From JBGAWK01 sp044227665 (GTDB lineage: Bacteria; Bacteroidota; Bacteroidia; Chitinophagales; JADIYW01), in assembly GCA_044227665.1 (NCBI GenBank), contig JBGAWK010000004.1, positions 34,663-98,662 on the forward strand: DNA of 64,000 nucleotides, written 5' to 3'. Each line of letters begins with the position of its first letter. Positions within the stretch are counted from its first letter, which is position 1. The notes under the pieces are model-generated. The model had not been told where the DNA came from, made no database searches, and saw nothing but the letters and a program-made list of their open reading frames with translations. The position numbers were made by a program, and so were the translations under genes. This document shows positions 55,074 to 64,000 of this stretch, in pieces.

Positions 55074-56269
55074 AAACCGTAACAAATATAGTGTTTGACT
55101 ACTTTTTCGGAAAGAGCATCTATAGTTTTGATATCGGAAAGCTCATAAATAGGTAATAACCGTCCATCTTTCATGGCTATAATGATATCGTCTTTCTCCT
55201 GTATATATGCATGATTTACAGCGATATCTTTTATGAGGTAATAGGGATGCTTCTCACCATACAAAAGTTTGAGTCTTTCATATTCCTGTTCAACTGCTTC
55301 TTTTTTGTCAAATCTTACTTTAAATAAATTCCTATTGAGTAATCTGGTACATAAATCAGACAACACGCTATCGGCATGAGAACTCCATCTTTTTATAGCC
55401 ACCCACACATCTGCGTCATCTATAGCTACAAAATTTGCTATGCATGTATTACTATTTTCAAAGTCTTGCTTTGAAAAATCCTTAGAAAAAAAGTATGCCA
55501 AGGCTGGAAACCCCTCTAATGATAGATGGTTACTATTGAAAAGTTCTTTTGCAATGCGCAATATATTATGCAACATGTGGTCTGCCGCCAATGAGGTCTT
55601 ATGTAGATATACCTGCCAATACATCAGCCTCCGCGATACCAAAAATTTTTCTATGGAATATATACCTTTTTCCTCTACGACCAGTTTATCATCATATACA
55701 TTGAGCATTTTTAGGATTCTGTCATATCCTATTATTCCTTCCGCTACGCCTGAGTAGAAACTGTCTCTTGCTAGATAATCCAATCTGTCGGTATCCAACT
55801 GCCCCGAAACTAATTGATGGAAGAATTTTCTATGATACATATTTGTAAATATGGCTATAGCCGTATCCAGCTTCCCAAGGAAATATGCATTGAGCTTTTT
55901 CATCAGTACTAATGAAATCTCTTCGTGGTGTACTTCGGGCATGAGCACATGCTCTAGCGTATGAGAAAAAGCGCTATGACCTATATCGTGCAACAATATG
56001 GCAGCCATCGCCGACTCCTGCTCTTCAGCAGATATTTCCACGCCCTTGAACTTTAGTACTTCCAGTGCTTCCTGCATCAGATGCATGGCACCTATGGCAT
56101 GATGAAACCTCGTATGTACGGCTCCAGGGTAGATATATGATGCCAGTCCCATCTGCTGTATTCGTCTAAGCCGCTGGAAGTAAGGGTGATTTACTATATC
56201 TAAGAGCAAACCATCCGGGATATTTATAAATCCATGAACAGGATCATTGATTATCTTTATTTTAGTCAA
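55070..56269 (-). CDS. HD-domain phosphohydrolase (dGTPase-like)
   Basis: Cytosolic HD-superfamily protein of 399 residues. The metal-binding series is HTRFHHAIGAMHLM (His), ILLHDIGHSAFSHTLEH (His-Asp) and later QLDTDRLDYLARDSFYSGVA (Asp), as in dNTP triphosphohydrolase-like proteins. The N-terminus KIINDPVHGFINIPDGLLLD is typical of the group. Translation starts at TTG 56269, since no ATG lies close by. A promoter-like TATTTTTG box is at 56284-56291, so this is probably the first gene of the lipid A operon. Its substrate is unknown; the coupling to lpxD is conserved in the phylum as far as I recall. Confidence 0.9.
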   Translation of the reverse strand: MTKIKIINDPVHGFINIPDGLLLDIVNHPYFQRLRRIQQMGLASYIYPGAVHTRFHHAIGAMHLMQEALEVLKFKGVEISAEEQESAMAAILLHDIGHSAFSHTLEHVLMPEVHHEEISLVLMKKLNAYFLGKLDTAIAIFTNMYHRKFFHQLVSGQLDTDRLDYLARDSFYSGVAEGIIGYDRILKMLNVYDDKLVVEEKGIYSIEKFLVSRRLMYWQVYLHKTSLAADHMLHNILRIAKELFNSNHLSLEGFPALAYFFSKDFSKQDFENSNTCIANFVAIDDADVWVAIKRWSSHADSVLSDLCTRLLNRNLFKVRFDKKEAVEQEYERLKLLYGEKHPYYLIKDIAVNHAYIQEKDDIIIAMKDGRLLPIYELSDIKTIDALSEKVVKHYICYGL

Positions 56270-56283
56270 AAAATAATTTTAAG

Positions 56284-56291
56284 CAAAAATA
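56284..56291 (-). promoter_or_regulatory. Candidate -7 box (TATTTTTG) for the HD-lpxD-PEGA-lpxC/fabZ-lpxA operon
   Basis: The minus strand TATTTTTG matches TAnnTTTG, 14 nt upstream of the TTG start of the HD gene. Confidence 0.45.
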
Positions 56292-56463
56292 GCTATTCGC
56301 AAGTACTCATTACATCCCGAAAATATTTTTATTAAACTTTAATATGTATGGCTTTAATCACAAACGTTATATTACTGTAAGAACTGGCATCTTTTGGGTA
56401 AGATAATAGGGTATCCTTACAAATTTTTGTTATTTTGTAAAAAATACCTTTTAGAATTTATTT

Positions 56464-58017
56464 ATGAATGATGTAAAAATATTATGGGCAGATGATGAAA
56501 TTGACTTACTGAAGCCACAAATCCTTTTTTTGGAACAAAAAGGATACCATGTAGATCCTGTAAGCAATGGTCACGATGCCTTAGACAAATATAAGAACAC
56601 ACATTTCGATGTCGTATTTTTGGATGAGAGTATGCCTGGCATTACAGGCTTAGAAACGCTCACCCGCATGAAGGAGTATAATAAAGATATACCTGTAGTA
56701 TTAATAACAAAAAATGAGGAAGAAGACCTTATGGACGATGCTATAGGCTCACAGATAGCAGATTATCTCATCAAGCCAGTAAAGCCTAACCAAATACTAC
56801 TTTCTCTTAAAAAACTTATAGATAATAAGCGCTTAGTAACAGAAAAAACTACCCACGATTATAGACAGGAGTTCCAGCAGATAATCATGCAAATCAATAA
56901 TGACATGGACTATCATGAGTGGGCAGAGTTATATAAGAAACTCATCTTCTGGGAGATGAAATTGGACAATGCCAATAATAATGAGATGCATCAGATATTG
57001 GAGATGCAAAAGTCCGAAGCCAACAACAGCTTCTTCAAGTTCATACAAAGAAACTATGTCAAGTGGCTGAAAAACCCACAGAATGGAGCACCTACACAAT
57101 CCCATAATTTATTCAAAAACAAAGTAATACCCAATATTGACGGCGATGCTCCTACCTTTTTTATTTTGATAGACAACCTACGCTATGACCAATTCAAGGC
57201 TATAGAACCTTTTATCAGTCTGTTTTTCAGAAAAGTAACAGAAGACTACTTTTACGCCATACTGCCTACCACTACCCAGTACAGCCGTAATGCCATATTC
57301 TCTGGACTTATGCCCTCGGAAATAGATAAGAAATATTCCGACAAATGGTTTTATGATGATGAAAATATCGGCAAGAACCTTCACGAGGAATTTTTCCTTA
57401 GCGAGCAACTCAAAAGATTCGGTCTGAACTTCAAATATTCTTACAACAAAATTACCAACAACAGAACTGGCAAGGATTTGGAAGACAATATATTGAATCT
57501 TACCAACAATATTCTCAATGTAATAGTTTATAACTTTGTAGATATGCTTTCACATGCACGCACAGAGATGGAAGTCCTCAAAGAATTAGCTAGTGATGAG
57601 GCTGCCTACCGCTCGCTCACACAGTCATGGTTCGAACATTCGCCCCTATACAATGCAATACAAAAACTGAAAGACAAGAAAGTACGCCTCATCTTTACTG
57701 CCGACCATGGTACCATAAGGGTAAAATCGCCTTATAAAGTGATAGGCGACAAGAATACAACAACAAATTTACGCTATAAAACAGGTAGAAATTTGAATTA
57801 CAATGAAAAAGAGGTTTTTGCTATCAAAGACCCTGCCGAAGGCTTCCTGCCCAAAGCCAATATAAGTTCTTCCTATATCTTTGCCAGAGAAGATGGCTAT
57901 TTCTGCTATCCTAATAACTACAACCATTTTGCGAACTATTATAAGAATACCTTCCAACATGGGGGTGTATCCTTAGAAGAAATGATAGTACCTTTTGTAG
58001 TCTATGAATCAAAATAA
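56464..58017 (+). CDS. porX: PorX, response regulator with PglZ domain
   Basis: T9SS regulator of 517 residues. The N-terminal receiver domain has the acidic pocket Asp10/Asp11, the phospho-acceptor Asp54 (FDVVFLDESMPG) and the conserved Lys in YLIKPVKP. A central helical linker (about 125-205) leads to a C-terminal PglZ/alkaline-phosphatase-like domain with metal ligands in FFILIDNLRYDQFKAI and RLIFTADHGTIRV. In Porphyromonas and Flavobacterium PorX acts with PorY to control T9SS genes. It overlaps tsaE by 14 bp. The porY sensor is not in this window. Confidence 0.93.
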   Translation: MNDVKILWADDEIDLLKPQILFLEQKGYHVDPVSNGHDALDKYKNTHFDVVFLDESMPGITGLETLTRMKEYNKDIPVVLITKNEEEDLMDDAIGSQIADYLIKPVKPNQILLSLKKLIDNKRLVTEKTTHDYRQEFQQIIMQINNDMDYHEWAELYKKLIFWEMKLDNANNNEMHQILEMQKSEANNSFFKFIQRNYVKWLKNPQNGAPTQSHNLFKNKVIPNIDGDAPTFFILIDNLRYDQFKAIEPFISLFFRKVTEDYFYAILPTTTQYSRNAIFSGLMPSEIDKKYSDKWFYDDENIGKNLHEEFFLSEQLKRFGLNFKYSYNKITNNRTGKDLEDNILNLTNNILNVIVYNFVDMLSHARTEMEVLKELASDEAAYRSLTQSWFEHSPLYNAIQKLKDKKVRLIFTADHGTIRVKSPYKVIGDKNTTTNLRYKTGRNLNYNEKEVFAIKDPAEGFLPKANISSSYIFAREDGYFCYPNNYNHFANYYKNTFQHGGVSLEEMIVPFVVYESK

Positions 58018-58453
58018 TAGGCGATTACTATATCAGCAGGCTTACTCCCTGACAGAAATTGACGCTATAGCGTACACCATAGTTGGATTATTAAAAAATC
58101 AATCAAAATTATGGCTTTGGGATGCAGAGATGGGTGCTGGCAAGACCACGATGATTGCTGCATTATGTAAGGTACTAGGCAGCAGTGACATTGTAAGCAG
58201 CCCTACTTACGGATTTATAAATATCTACAATTGTACTGCGGGCAACATCGCTCACATAGATGCATATAGGCTGGAAGATGAGCATGAAGCTATAGCCATA
58301 GGCATAGAAGACTATCTTTTTGATGATAAGAATTTCTGCATGGTGGAGTGGCCCTCAAAAATAGTGGGATTATTGCCCGACCACTATATTTATATTCATC
58401 TATATAAAATAACAAATACGCAAAGAGAAATTACCTTATTTGCCGTACCTTAG
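58004..58453 (+). CDS. tsaE: tRNA threonylcarbamoyladenosine biosynthesis ATPase TsaE
   Basis: ATPase needed for t6A modification of ANN-decoding tRNAs with TsaB/C/D. The 149-residue protein has a Walker A motif WDAEMGAGKTTMIAAL, the switch-like VSSPTYGFINIYNC, the Asp-containing IAHIDAYRLEDEHEAIAIGI, and FCMVEWPSKI, all typical. The length is normal. It overlaps porX by 14 bp; the pair order porX-tsaE is frequent in this phylum, as far as I recall. Confidence 0.94.
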   Translation: MNQNNRRLLYQQAYSLTEIDAIAYTIVGLLKNQSKLWLWDAEMGAGKTTMIAALCKVLGSSDIVSSPTYGFINIYNCTAGNIAHIDAYRLEDEHEAIAIGIEDYLFDDKNFCMVEWPSKIVGLLPDHYIYIHLYKITNTQREITLFAVP

Positions 58454-58462
58454 TTTCTTGTT

Positions 58463-60991
58463 ATGGAAAAATGGTGGACGTTATTTGTATGCACCTTAGC
58501 TAGCCTTACCTATGGGCAGCCATGTGCCCAAATTCAGCAAATTACGGTTAATAATCAATCAAAAGATACTGCCTGTGCCAATACCGCTGTGCAGTTTCTC
58601 ATCAAGGGTACAAATTTTCCTCAGAGTGGCATAGTGGACTGGTATGTAGGTGCCACGCCAGACTTTGACCCATTGTCACAAGGGATATGGATAGACAGCT
58701 CTGTAATCGGTAGTGCTAGCAGTGCCTGTCCATCACGATGTCCTGAGATTGCCGCTATAATGTTCAATAGCTGCGGTGGCGGTAATGAACCTGGCAATGA
58801 ATATATTTTGCTCAACTCTGGTGACGGATTCAAAGTCAATGACTTAGAGGTGGACTTGCCCAACAATTTTTCTGCAGATAATAGTAGTGGCGACATCAAC
58901 TTGCCAAGTATAGCACCAAATATTTGTGGATTCAGAGTTCCTGAAAATTTTATCCTCAATGCCGTAACCACAGGCACTTGCAATAGCTCCAATGTAATAG
59001 CGGCAGGTCCCGGAGATGTTATACCCGCCGATGCTTGGGTACTCATCTTTACTTCTACAGGCGTAAGTGTTACTTACAATATCCAATCATTATGTCAGAC
59101 AGGAAATAAAGTGTATATCTTACAGAGCAACTGTACCAGAAATGGCGGAGCATTCACAAATTCAGAATCCTGTGGCGATCAATATACTACAAATATTTAT
59201 GTAAATAATTGTCCGTGCTCCGATGCGCTCACTATAGATCGCTGTAATCTCCACAACGTTGATGGCGAATATGCCGTAGATATAGGAGTTCCTGTATCAT
59301 CCGTAGCCAATGGAGGCATTCTGGTAAATAATCCTCCCTGTAGCAGCCCTCCTTACAATACCCTGAAGCCCCTAAAATCTTCCGTAGCACTTACTTGGAC
59401 AATCCCTCAGAATTTCTGTACCAATCCCAATCTATATATTAAGGCTATTATAAATCCTATAAATGGCTGTGGCATAATTACCTCTAGCAACACGTCTCTT
59501 ACTATAGTATGTCCTGAAATTGATATTAATACTGTAGCATCAAAATATTGTTCAGGAACAACACTTCCTATTACCATAAAAAATCCTGACCCACTGATCA
59601 ATTATACCTATTCTGTGAGCACTTCAGGTGGAATATCTGCTACAATGCTGCCCTCCTCTAGCGATGAACAACAAGATATTGCCGTTACAGTACCCACAGG
59701 AGTCGTGGGCAGACTGGATTTAACTATTACTGCAAAATATGAAGGATGCCAAAGTTCAAGAATATATAGCTATGAGTTTGGTGGCAACATTAGCTCGGGG
59801 CTTCCCGACAAAGTAAGTACTTGTGACAATACACCAGTAACACTCACCCCAGATAGTGGCTATGATAGCTATACATGGAGTACGGGTGCTGCAACACCTT
59901 CTATACTTGTTCAAAGTAGCGGAAATTATATTGTAACTATAGGACAAGGTTCGTGTACGCTCAAAGATACGGTGATAGTTACGCTGGGGCAAGAACTTGA
60001 CATTTCAAGTACCTACAAGTCCCCAACCTGTAGCAATGGTATAGATGGAGAAATTAGGATTGCTGTAAGTGGTGGCATCACGCCCTACTCTATACTCTGG
60101 GACAATCTGCGTACTGATTTTTTATTGGATAAATTAGCCTCTGGCAAATATATTTATACTATCACAGATAATAATGGATGTAGCGTAAAAGACAGTATTC
60201 TATTGATAGCACCAAAGGCTATAAGTGCCGTCCTTAATATCTCTAATCCAATATGTAGTAGTAACGACAATGGCAAACTTTGGCTTACCAATATCCAAAA
60301 TGCCCAAGGTGCTATCTTCAGCAGTCTCAATGGTGCTGAATACAGTAATATAGTAAGCTACACCAATCTCGCCAGCGGTGATTATTCGATAGCTGTAAAA
60401 GACAATAATGGATGTATTGCCACCTTCGACACTACACTTACAGATCCTTTGCCAATACTCATTACTATGCCTGACATCGTAGAGGCTGCGCCGGGAGAAA
60501 TGCTCACGCTCTCGCCTGCCGTCCAGAATGCCCAAGGCTCAATCAAATACACATGGACTCCTACTTCCGGACTAAGCTGCACCTCTTGTGCTGCGCCTAA
60601 AGTGACAGCAGACGAAGAATATACCTACTTCTTGCAAGTAAAAGATAGTAAAAATTGTACGGCATCAGACTCTGTACATATTCGATTCTATATTCCGCAT
60701 ATTATAGATATTGCTACAGCCTTCGACCCTATGAGTAGAGGTAAAAATAATAGGATATATGTCTTGGGCAATAGGTATATTAAAGAAGTTCGTACTTTCA
60801 AAATCTTCAACAGATGGGGTGAACTATTATTTGAAGTTAATAATACGCCCATAAACAACCCACTATATGGGTGGAATGGCTATTATAAAGAAGAATTGCA
60901 GCCTCAAGATACCTATATATTTTTTACAGAAGTAGAATTTATAGATGGCTATATAGCTAGCGAGAAAGGGAGCTTCCTACTATTGCGATAG
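58463..60991 (+). CDS. T9SS type-B secreted surface protein (CHU_C-type C-terminus)
   Basis: Cell-surface protein of 842 residues with signal peptide WTLFVCTLASLTYGQ. An N-terminal Cys-rich region holds a lamin-tail-like domain (about 90-240; EIAAIMFNSCGGGNEPGNEY, GPGDVIPADAWVLIFTSTG). A domain of about 100 residues follows, then Ig-like and two SprB-type repeats (about 510-655; CSNGIDGEIRIAVSGGITPY, then CSSNDNGKLWL). The gliding-motility-type C-terminal domain (about 745-842) has FKIFNRWGELLFEVNN and GWNGYYKEELQPQDTYIFF. This is the T9SS type-B sorting domain. Adhesion or gliding function is inferred. It starts 9 bp after tsaE. Confidence 0.9.
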   Translation: MEKWWTLFVCTLASLTYGQPCAQIQQITVNNQSKDTACANTAVQFLIKGTNFPQSGIVDWYVGATPDFDPLSQGIWIDSSVIGSASSACPSRCPEIAAIMFNSCGGGNEPGNEYILLNSGDGFKVNDLEVDLPNNFSADNSSGDINLPSIAPNICGFRVPENFILNAVTTGTCNSSNVIAAGPGDVIPADAWVLIFTSTGVSVTYNIQSLCQTGNKVYILQSNCTRNGGAFTNSESCGDQYTTNIYVNNCPCSDALTIDRCNLHNVDGEYAVDIGVPVSSVANGGILVNNPPCSSPPYNTLKPLKSSVALTWTIPQNFCTNPNLYIKAIINPINGCGIITSSNTSLTIVCPEIDINTVASKYCSGTTLPITIKNPDPLINYTYSVSTSGGISATMLPSSSDEQQDIAVTVPTGVVGRLDLTITAKYEGCQSSRIYSYEFGGNISSGLPDKVSTCDNTPVTLTPDSGYDSYTWSTGAATPSILVQSSGNYIVTIGQGSCTLKDTVIVTLGQELDISSTYKSPTCSNGIDGEIRIAVSGGITPYSILWDNLRTDFLLDKLASGKYIYTITDNNGCSVKDSILLIAPKAISAVLNISNPICSSNDNGKLWLTNIQNAQGAIFSSLNGAEYSNIVSYTNLASGDYSIAVKDNNGCIATFDTTLTDPLPILITMPDIVEAAPGEMLTLSPAVQNAQGSIKYTWTPTSGLSCTSCAAPKVTADEEYTYFLQVKDSKNCTASDSVHIRFYIPHIIDIATAFDPMSRGKNNRIYVLGNRYIKEVRTFKIFNRWGELLFEVNNTPINNPLYGWNGYYKEELQPQDTYIFFTEVEFIDGYIASEKGSFLLLR

Positions 60992-61000
60992 CAGGATTCA

Positions 61001-61555
61001 TCAATTCATCTGAGGATCTTCCGGGTATGCAGACATCAATTTATACTTTCCTCCCAATTGTATCATAATACGCTTCCACATATATTCATGGCTGCGAAAA
61101 TATTCTTTGAAATTCTTGGCGATAATCCATGCATTGTCTTGCATTTCTTCATAAAGCTGTTCTTTTCCCCATCCTGAATAGCCTATAAAGAATTTAATGT
61201 TTTGGGGCATAATCTCCCCTTTGCGAACTAAGTGTTTTAGCTGGTCATAGTTGCCATTCCAGTAGATATTATCACAGATATGTAAGCCTCCATCTATCAC
61301 ATCCCCATAGCTATGGATAAAATTGAGCCTATCCAGCCCTATGGGTCCTCCTAGATATAGTGGGAAACTATCCGTAGGAAAATCTGGAACTACGGCTTTG
61401 AGGGTAAAGATAGACTTCCTATTGAGTACCAATCCCAATGTGCCTTCCTCGTCATGCTCAGTAACAAGAATGACCGTGCGCTTAAAATTCTCGTCATCCA
61501 TGAAGGGCTGTGCCAATAGGAGGTCTCCTTTTACTATGTCCACTATTTTTTCCAT
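61001..61555 (-). CDS. YqgE/AlgH family protein
   Basis: Cytosolic protein of 184 residues in the UPF0301 (YqgE/AlgH) family. The N-terminal KGDLLLAQPFMDDENFKRTV, the core EEGTLGLVLNRKS and LYLGGPIGLDRLNFIH, and the C-terminal FFIGYSGWGKEQLYEEMQ are all diagnostic. The molecular function is unresolved. The start codon overlaps the stop of the T9SS plug gene (TGATG), so the two are translationally coupled. It is convergent with the surface protein gene, 9 bp away. Confidence 0.94.
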   Translation of the reverse strand: MEKIVDIVKGDLLLAQPFMDDENFKRTVILVTEHDEEGTLGLVLNRKSIFTLKAVVPDFPTDSFPLYLGGPIGLDRLNFIHSYGDVIDGGLHICDNIYWNGNYDQLKHLVRKGEIMPQNIKFFIGYSGWGKEQLYEEMQDNAWIIAKNFKEYFRSHEYMWKRIMIQLGGKYKLMSAYPEDPQMN

Positions 61556-62820
61556 CAGAACCTATTTATGATGCTATTTATTTTGGTGTAACCTATTATC
61601 CTGTCAAAGTTAGCCCCAAAAGGTTTGAAATATATCAATATAAGATAATCATTCTCTGTATCATAGTAATTTCCTTCGGTAAATCTGAATGAGGCCTTGC
61701 CATCATCCGGATTTTGGGTGACATAGGCATAATTATAATATCCTTGTTTTAAATACTGACTTCCGTGATAGGCCTTAGTGGCTTTGTCATACTTCAATAG
61801 AGACCTCTCGTCCATACACCAATCATTGAAAGCACCTATCACATATATATCTTCCGGGATAGGATAGTCTGGCATATAGCGAAAATTTACCTGTGCATAA
61901 TCTGCCTCTACATCAGGATTTCTATATTCTATTACACTTGTCACGTATTTTCCATTGAGGTCGGACTGTACGCTATATTTTTTTGTATTTAAGTTTATAT
62001 CATAAAAAAGGTCAACTTCTGTTCCCTCGCCTATAGGAAATATCTGCTCTATGCCATTACCCCTGAAGCGTAAGGAACGCAAGTCAAACTGTCGGAATTC
62101 TCTGCCGGATTCAAATATACACTTGTCATTCCAATCGAAAGATAGCACATTCTGCATTTCAAAAACCGGCTTCAAATCTTTGATAGCATTGTCCCATCTA
62201 TTGTTTTGGATAATTGTTGCAAAAACTTCTTGTTGGGCATTGCTGATACCTGCATTCTTGATGTTGGTCTGAAAGGTAATTTCCTGAAAAGTATTGATAT
62301 CCATGCCTACTTTGGGGATTCTTACTGCCGCATCTATAGTGATGCGAGGCTCTACAATCACTATACGCCACGTGATGGCAGGTTCTTGATAATTATTGGA
62401 AAACACGACCAAGGCGTAATTGCCTGATAATATAGGCTGAATATCTTGGTTGGGGAAATCCAACTGATAATGGACATAGGGTGTTTTCACATTATAGGAA
62501 AGCTGATAGTTGGCCATCATGGCATCGCTATATCCATTGAGATATTCTAAAGTAGATATATTTACAGGTTTCCAGTTGCGATCACAGGCAATCAAGGTAT
62601 AGGAGAAATTTTCCATATTGCTACCCAAAAGGTCAAAGCTGAAATGTAAAGGCATCTGTGAATTCAGCCTGAGTATGGGCATATCAAGTGGTTGTCCTAT
62701 GGGATAACATTGTACTGTATAAATGTCGTCCCTAAATATCTGATTGCGAATTATCTCTGGCAAGTCAGCCTTGCACTGCAACGATACCGACAAGATGGCT
62801 ATCCAAAATATTTTACTCAC
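61555..62820 (-). CDS. DUF5103 protein, T9SS plug protein family
   Basis: Exported protein of 421 residues (signal peptide FWIAILSVSLQCKA). The opening IRNQIFRDDIYTVQCYPIGQ and the blocks MPLHFSFDLLGSNMENFSYT and PYVHYQLDFPNQDIQPILSG match DUF5103, whose N-terminal domain is the T9SS Plug protein that closes the SprA translocon on its periplasmic side. A carbohydrate-binding-like C-terminal module (IYVIGAFNDWCMDERSLLKY) follows. Translation starts at GTG 62820; a TATATTTG box lies 16 nt upstream (62837-62844). It supports secretion of the T9SS cargo seen in this window. Confidence 0.9.
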   Translation of the reverse strand: MSKIFWIAILSVSLQCKADLPEIIRNQIFRDDIYTVQCYPIGQPLDMPILRLNSQMPLHFSFDLLGSNMENFSYTLIACDRNWKPVNISTLEYLNGYSDAMMANYQLSYNVKTPYVHYQLDFPNQDIQPILSGNYALVVFSNNYQEPAITWRIVIVEPRITIDAAVRIPKVGMDINTFQEITFQTNIKNAGISNAQQEVFATIIQNNRWDNAIKDLKPVFEMQNVLSFDWNDKCIFESGREFRQFDLRSLRFRGNGIEQIFPIGEGTEVDLFYDINLNTKKYSVQSDLNGKYVTSVIEYRNPDVEADYAQVNFRYMPDYPIPEDIYVIGAFNDWCMDERSLLKYDKATKAYHGSQYLKQGYYNYAYVTQNPDDGKASFRFTEGNYYDTENDYLILIYFKPFGANFDRIIGYTKINSIINRF

Positions 62821-62836
62821 TATAATACTATGATAG

Positions 62837-62844
62837 CAAATATA
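62837..62844 (-). promoter_or_regulatory. Candidate -7 box (TATATTTG) for the T9SS plug-yqgE operon
   Basis: The minus strand TATATTTG matches TAnnTTTG, 16 nt upstream of the GTG start. Confidence 0.45.
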
Positions 62845-62880
62845 ATACCGAGATATGTAGCTGAGAGCTTTTGGGGATTA

Positions 62881-64000
62881 TCACTTCGACAAAATCTTTA
62901 CTTCTACCCTCTGATTCAGTTTCCTTCCTTCTTCTGAAATATTATCGGCTATATTTTTGCTTTTGCCGTAGCCTTTATAGCTTAATCTTGTAGCCAGTAT
63001 TCCATTTTTAATTAAATAATCCATGACCTCCTTCGCGCGTCTATTGGAAAGGTCTTTACAGAAGTCATCGTCACATAAGCCATTAGTATGACCTCCTATT
63101 TCTACTTTTAGGTTTGAGTTGTTTTTAAGAAACGTAACTACTTTATTGAGTTCGGAGTAAGATTTTTCTTGAAAAAATGATGCATTAGCAACAAAATAGA
63201 TATTATTAAGCATAATGACAGATCCTACTTCTACAGGATTCTGCATCCAGTCGTCGCCCTTCTGCACAGCCATAGAACTTTCTATATTCTTCTTGGCTAC
63301 TACCTGTAATTTTGTCAATGAATCTAATTCCTGCTGTAGTGATTTTATGTCTTTAGACTGGTTATACTTTTCTTGTTCCAATCGCTGCTTTTCATATTCC
63401 AACTTTTTCTTTTCTGCATCTAATCTGTCTTTTTCTGCTTGCATTTGAGCTAGGATATCATTGAGTTTTTGCCGCTCTGCTTCTAAATTTTGCTTTTGAG
63501 CTAGCAATTGATTTTGCTCATTCTGAAGATTATTTTTTTCTACCTGTAAATCTTCTTTCTGCTGTGATAGATTTTGAATATCTTTATTTAATCCTTCCTT
63601 TTGGACATTTAGCACTTCTTTATTCTGCTGCACATCTTCCAATTGCTGTAAGGCCTCTTTTTTCTTCTGAAGTAATTCATCGTTATTCACTACTTCCTGC
63701 GAAGGTGTAACTATAGGTTCATACATAGAACTTTTTTGTTCTATGGCTATGGGTGTAGTAGTAGGAACAGATGTAGTAGATGGTTGCTCCTGAATTCTTA
63801 CAGGCTCTGTGGCAGGCTGCTGTTGCTGCTTTGCTAATTCTTCTCTCAGTTGTTGCAATCTTTGCTCGTAGGTAGAAGTTTTAGGGTCGTCAAATGCCAA
63901 AAGATTAGGCGTTTCCTGCTTTATAGATGCAGTAGGTTTCTCGGATGAAGGATTGGAATTGGAAATTGTAGGCGTGGGCTGGTACTTTATATTGGGATCT
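62881..64000 (-). CDS. OmpA-family protein with long coiled coil (5' end cut by window)
   Basis: The gene reads from the right window edge, so the true start and any signal peptide lie outside; an internal TTG at 63900 is not needed because the same frame is open to 64000 (KYQPTPTISNSNPSSEKPTA). After a Pro/Ser/Thr-rich stretch comes a Gln/Lys/Glu-rich coiled coil of about 130 residues with repeating L..Q......E blocks. A C-terminal OmpA/MotB-like peptidoglycan-binding domain follows (KVEIGGHTNG, DLSNRRAKEVMDYLIKNG). A peptidoglycan-anchored envelope protein is inferred. Being next to the T9SS plug gene, a secretion-related role is possible. Confidence 0.87.
   Translation of the reverse strand, partial: DPNIKYQPTPTISNSNPSSEKPTASIKQETPNLLAFDDPKTSTYEQRLQQLREELAKQQQQPATEPVRIQEQPSTTSVPTTTPIAIEQKSSMYEPIVTPSQEVVNNDELLQKKKEALQQLEDVQQNKEVLNVQKEGLNKDIQNLSQQKEDLQVEKNNLQNEQNQLLAQKQNLEAERQKLNDILAQMQAEKDRLDAEKKKLEYEKQRLEQEKYNQSKDIKSLQQELDSLTKLQVVAKKNIESSMAVQKGDDWMQNPVEVGSVIMLNNIYFVANASFFQEKSYSELNKVVTFLKNNSNLKVEIGGHTNGLCDDDFCKDLSNRRAKEVMDYLIKNGILATRLSYKGYGKSKNIADNISEEGRKLNQRVEVKILSK

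Overview
This 64 kb window is a chromosomal segment of a low-GC Bacteroidota bacterium. The evidence is a set of lineage markers: type IX secretion (T9SS) C-terminal sorting domains on two large surface proteins, the T9SS regulator PorX, a DUF5103/T9SS plug protein, an LpxC-FabZ fusion, DUF3098 and DUF2490 proteins, and repeated TAnnTTTG promoter boxes with very short leaders. No tRNA, rRNA, CRISPR array, integrase or insertion sequence was seen. The class cannot be fixed by eye; the gene mix suits a free-living Chitinophagales/Saprospirales-type or flavobacterial organism better than a gut Bacteroides. The left edge cuts the 3' end of kup and the right edge cuts the 5' end of an OmpA-family gene.

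Layout. 1-8 kb: kup (partial), a putative zinc protease, a hypothetical gene, a TPR protein, dnaE and an MscS channel. 8-16 kb: an Lrp regulator with cystathionine beta-synthase and a methyltransferase; GNAT and fructose-1,6-bisphosphatase genes diverging from overlapping promoters; a PAP2 phosphatase pseudogene; a PlsC-type acyltransferase overlapping gpsA. 16-23 kb: clpC, a K+ channel, rimO and a TMTC-like membrane TPR protein. 22.7-23.4 kb: decayed remnants of a heme-c protein and of a vanadium-haloperoxidase/PAP2 gene. 23.4-30.2 kb: a small secreted protein, a 1494-residue T9SS surface protein with five tandem four-cysteine repeats, a strong terminator and a GMC oxidoreductase. 30-35 kb: an M20 amidohydrolase and a five-gene MbnP/MbnH-type copper cluster. 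35-41 kb: a broken cca gene, two LEA-type proteins, and ribF, truB, uppP, DUF3098 and ftsX. 41-50 kb: a DegP protease, a DUF2490 protein and a DabB-DabA-SulP inorganic-carbon operon. 50-56 kb: the lipid A operon (HD hydrolase, lpxD, PEGA protein, lpxC-fabZ, lpxA). 56-64 kb: porX, tsaE, a T9SS type-B surface protein, YqgE, the T9SS plug protein and an OmpA-family protein.

How the parts fit. Much of the window builds or uses the cell envelope: lipid A first steps, undecaprenyl phosphate recycling, phospholipid precursor synthesis, FtsX, a periplasmic protease, and T9SS regulation with two T9SS cargo proteins. The most distinctive accessory block is the MbnP/MbnH cluster. It has a diheme peroxidase and its likely MbnP substrate, a His/Met-rich lipoprotein, a CDICGC-motif outer-membrane protein and a small Cys-rich membrane protein, and it looks like a surface copper-handling pathway without methanobactin genes nearby. 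The second is the DabAB plus SulP block, which implies energised bicarbonate accumulation. The window is tightly packed: several convergent gene pairs share or abut stop codons. Decay is also visible in a PAP2 pseudogene, the haloperoxidase/cytochrome relics and the disrupted cca.
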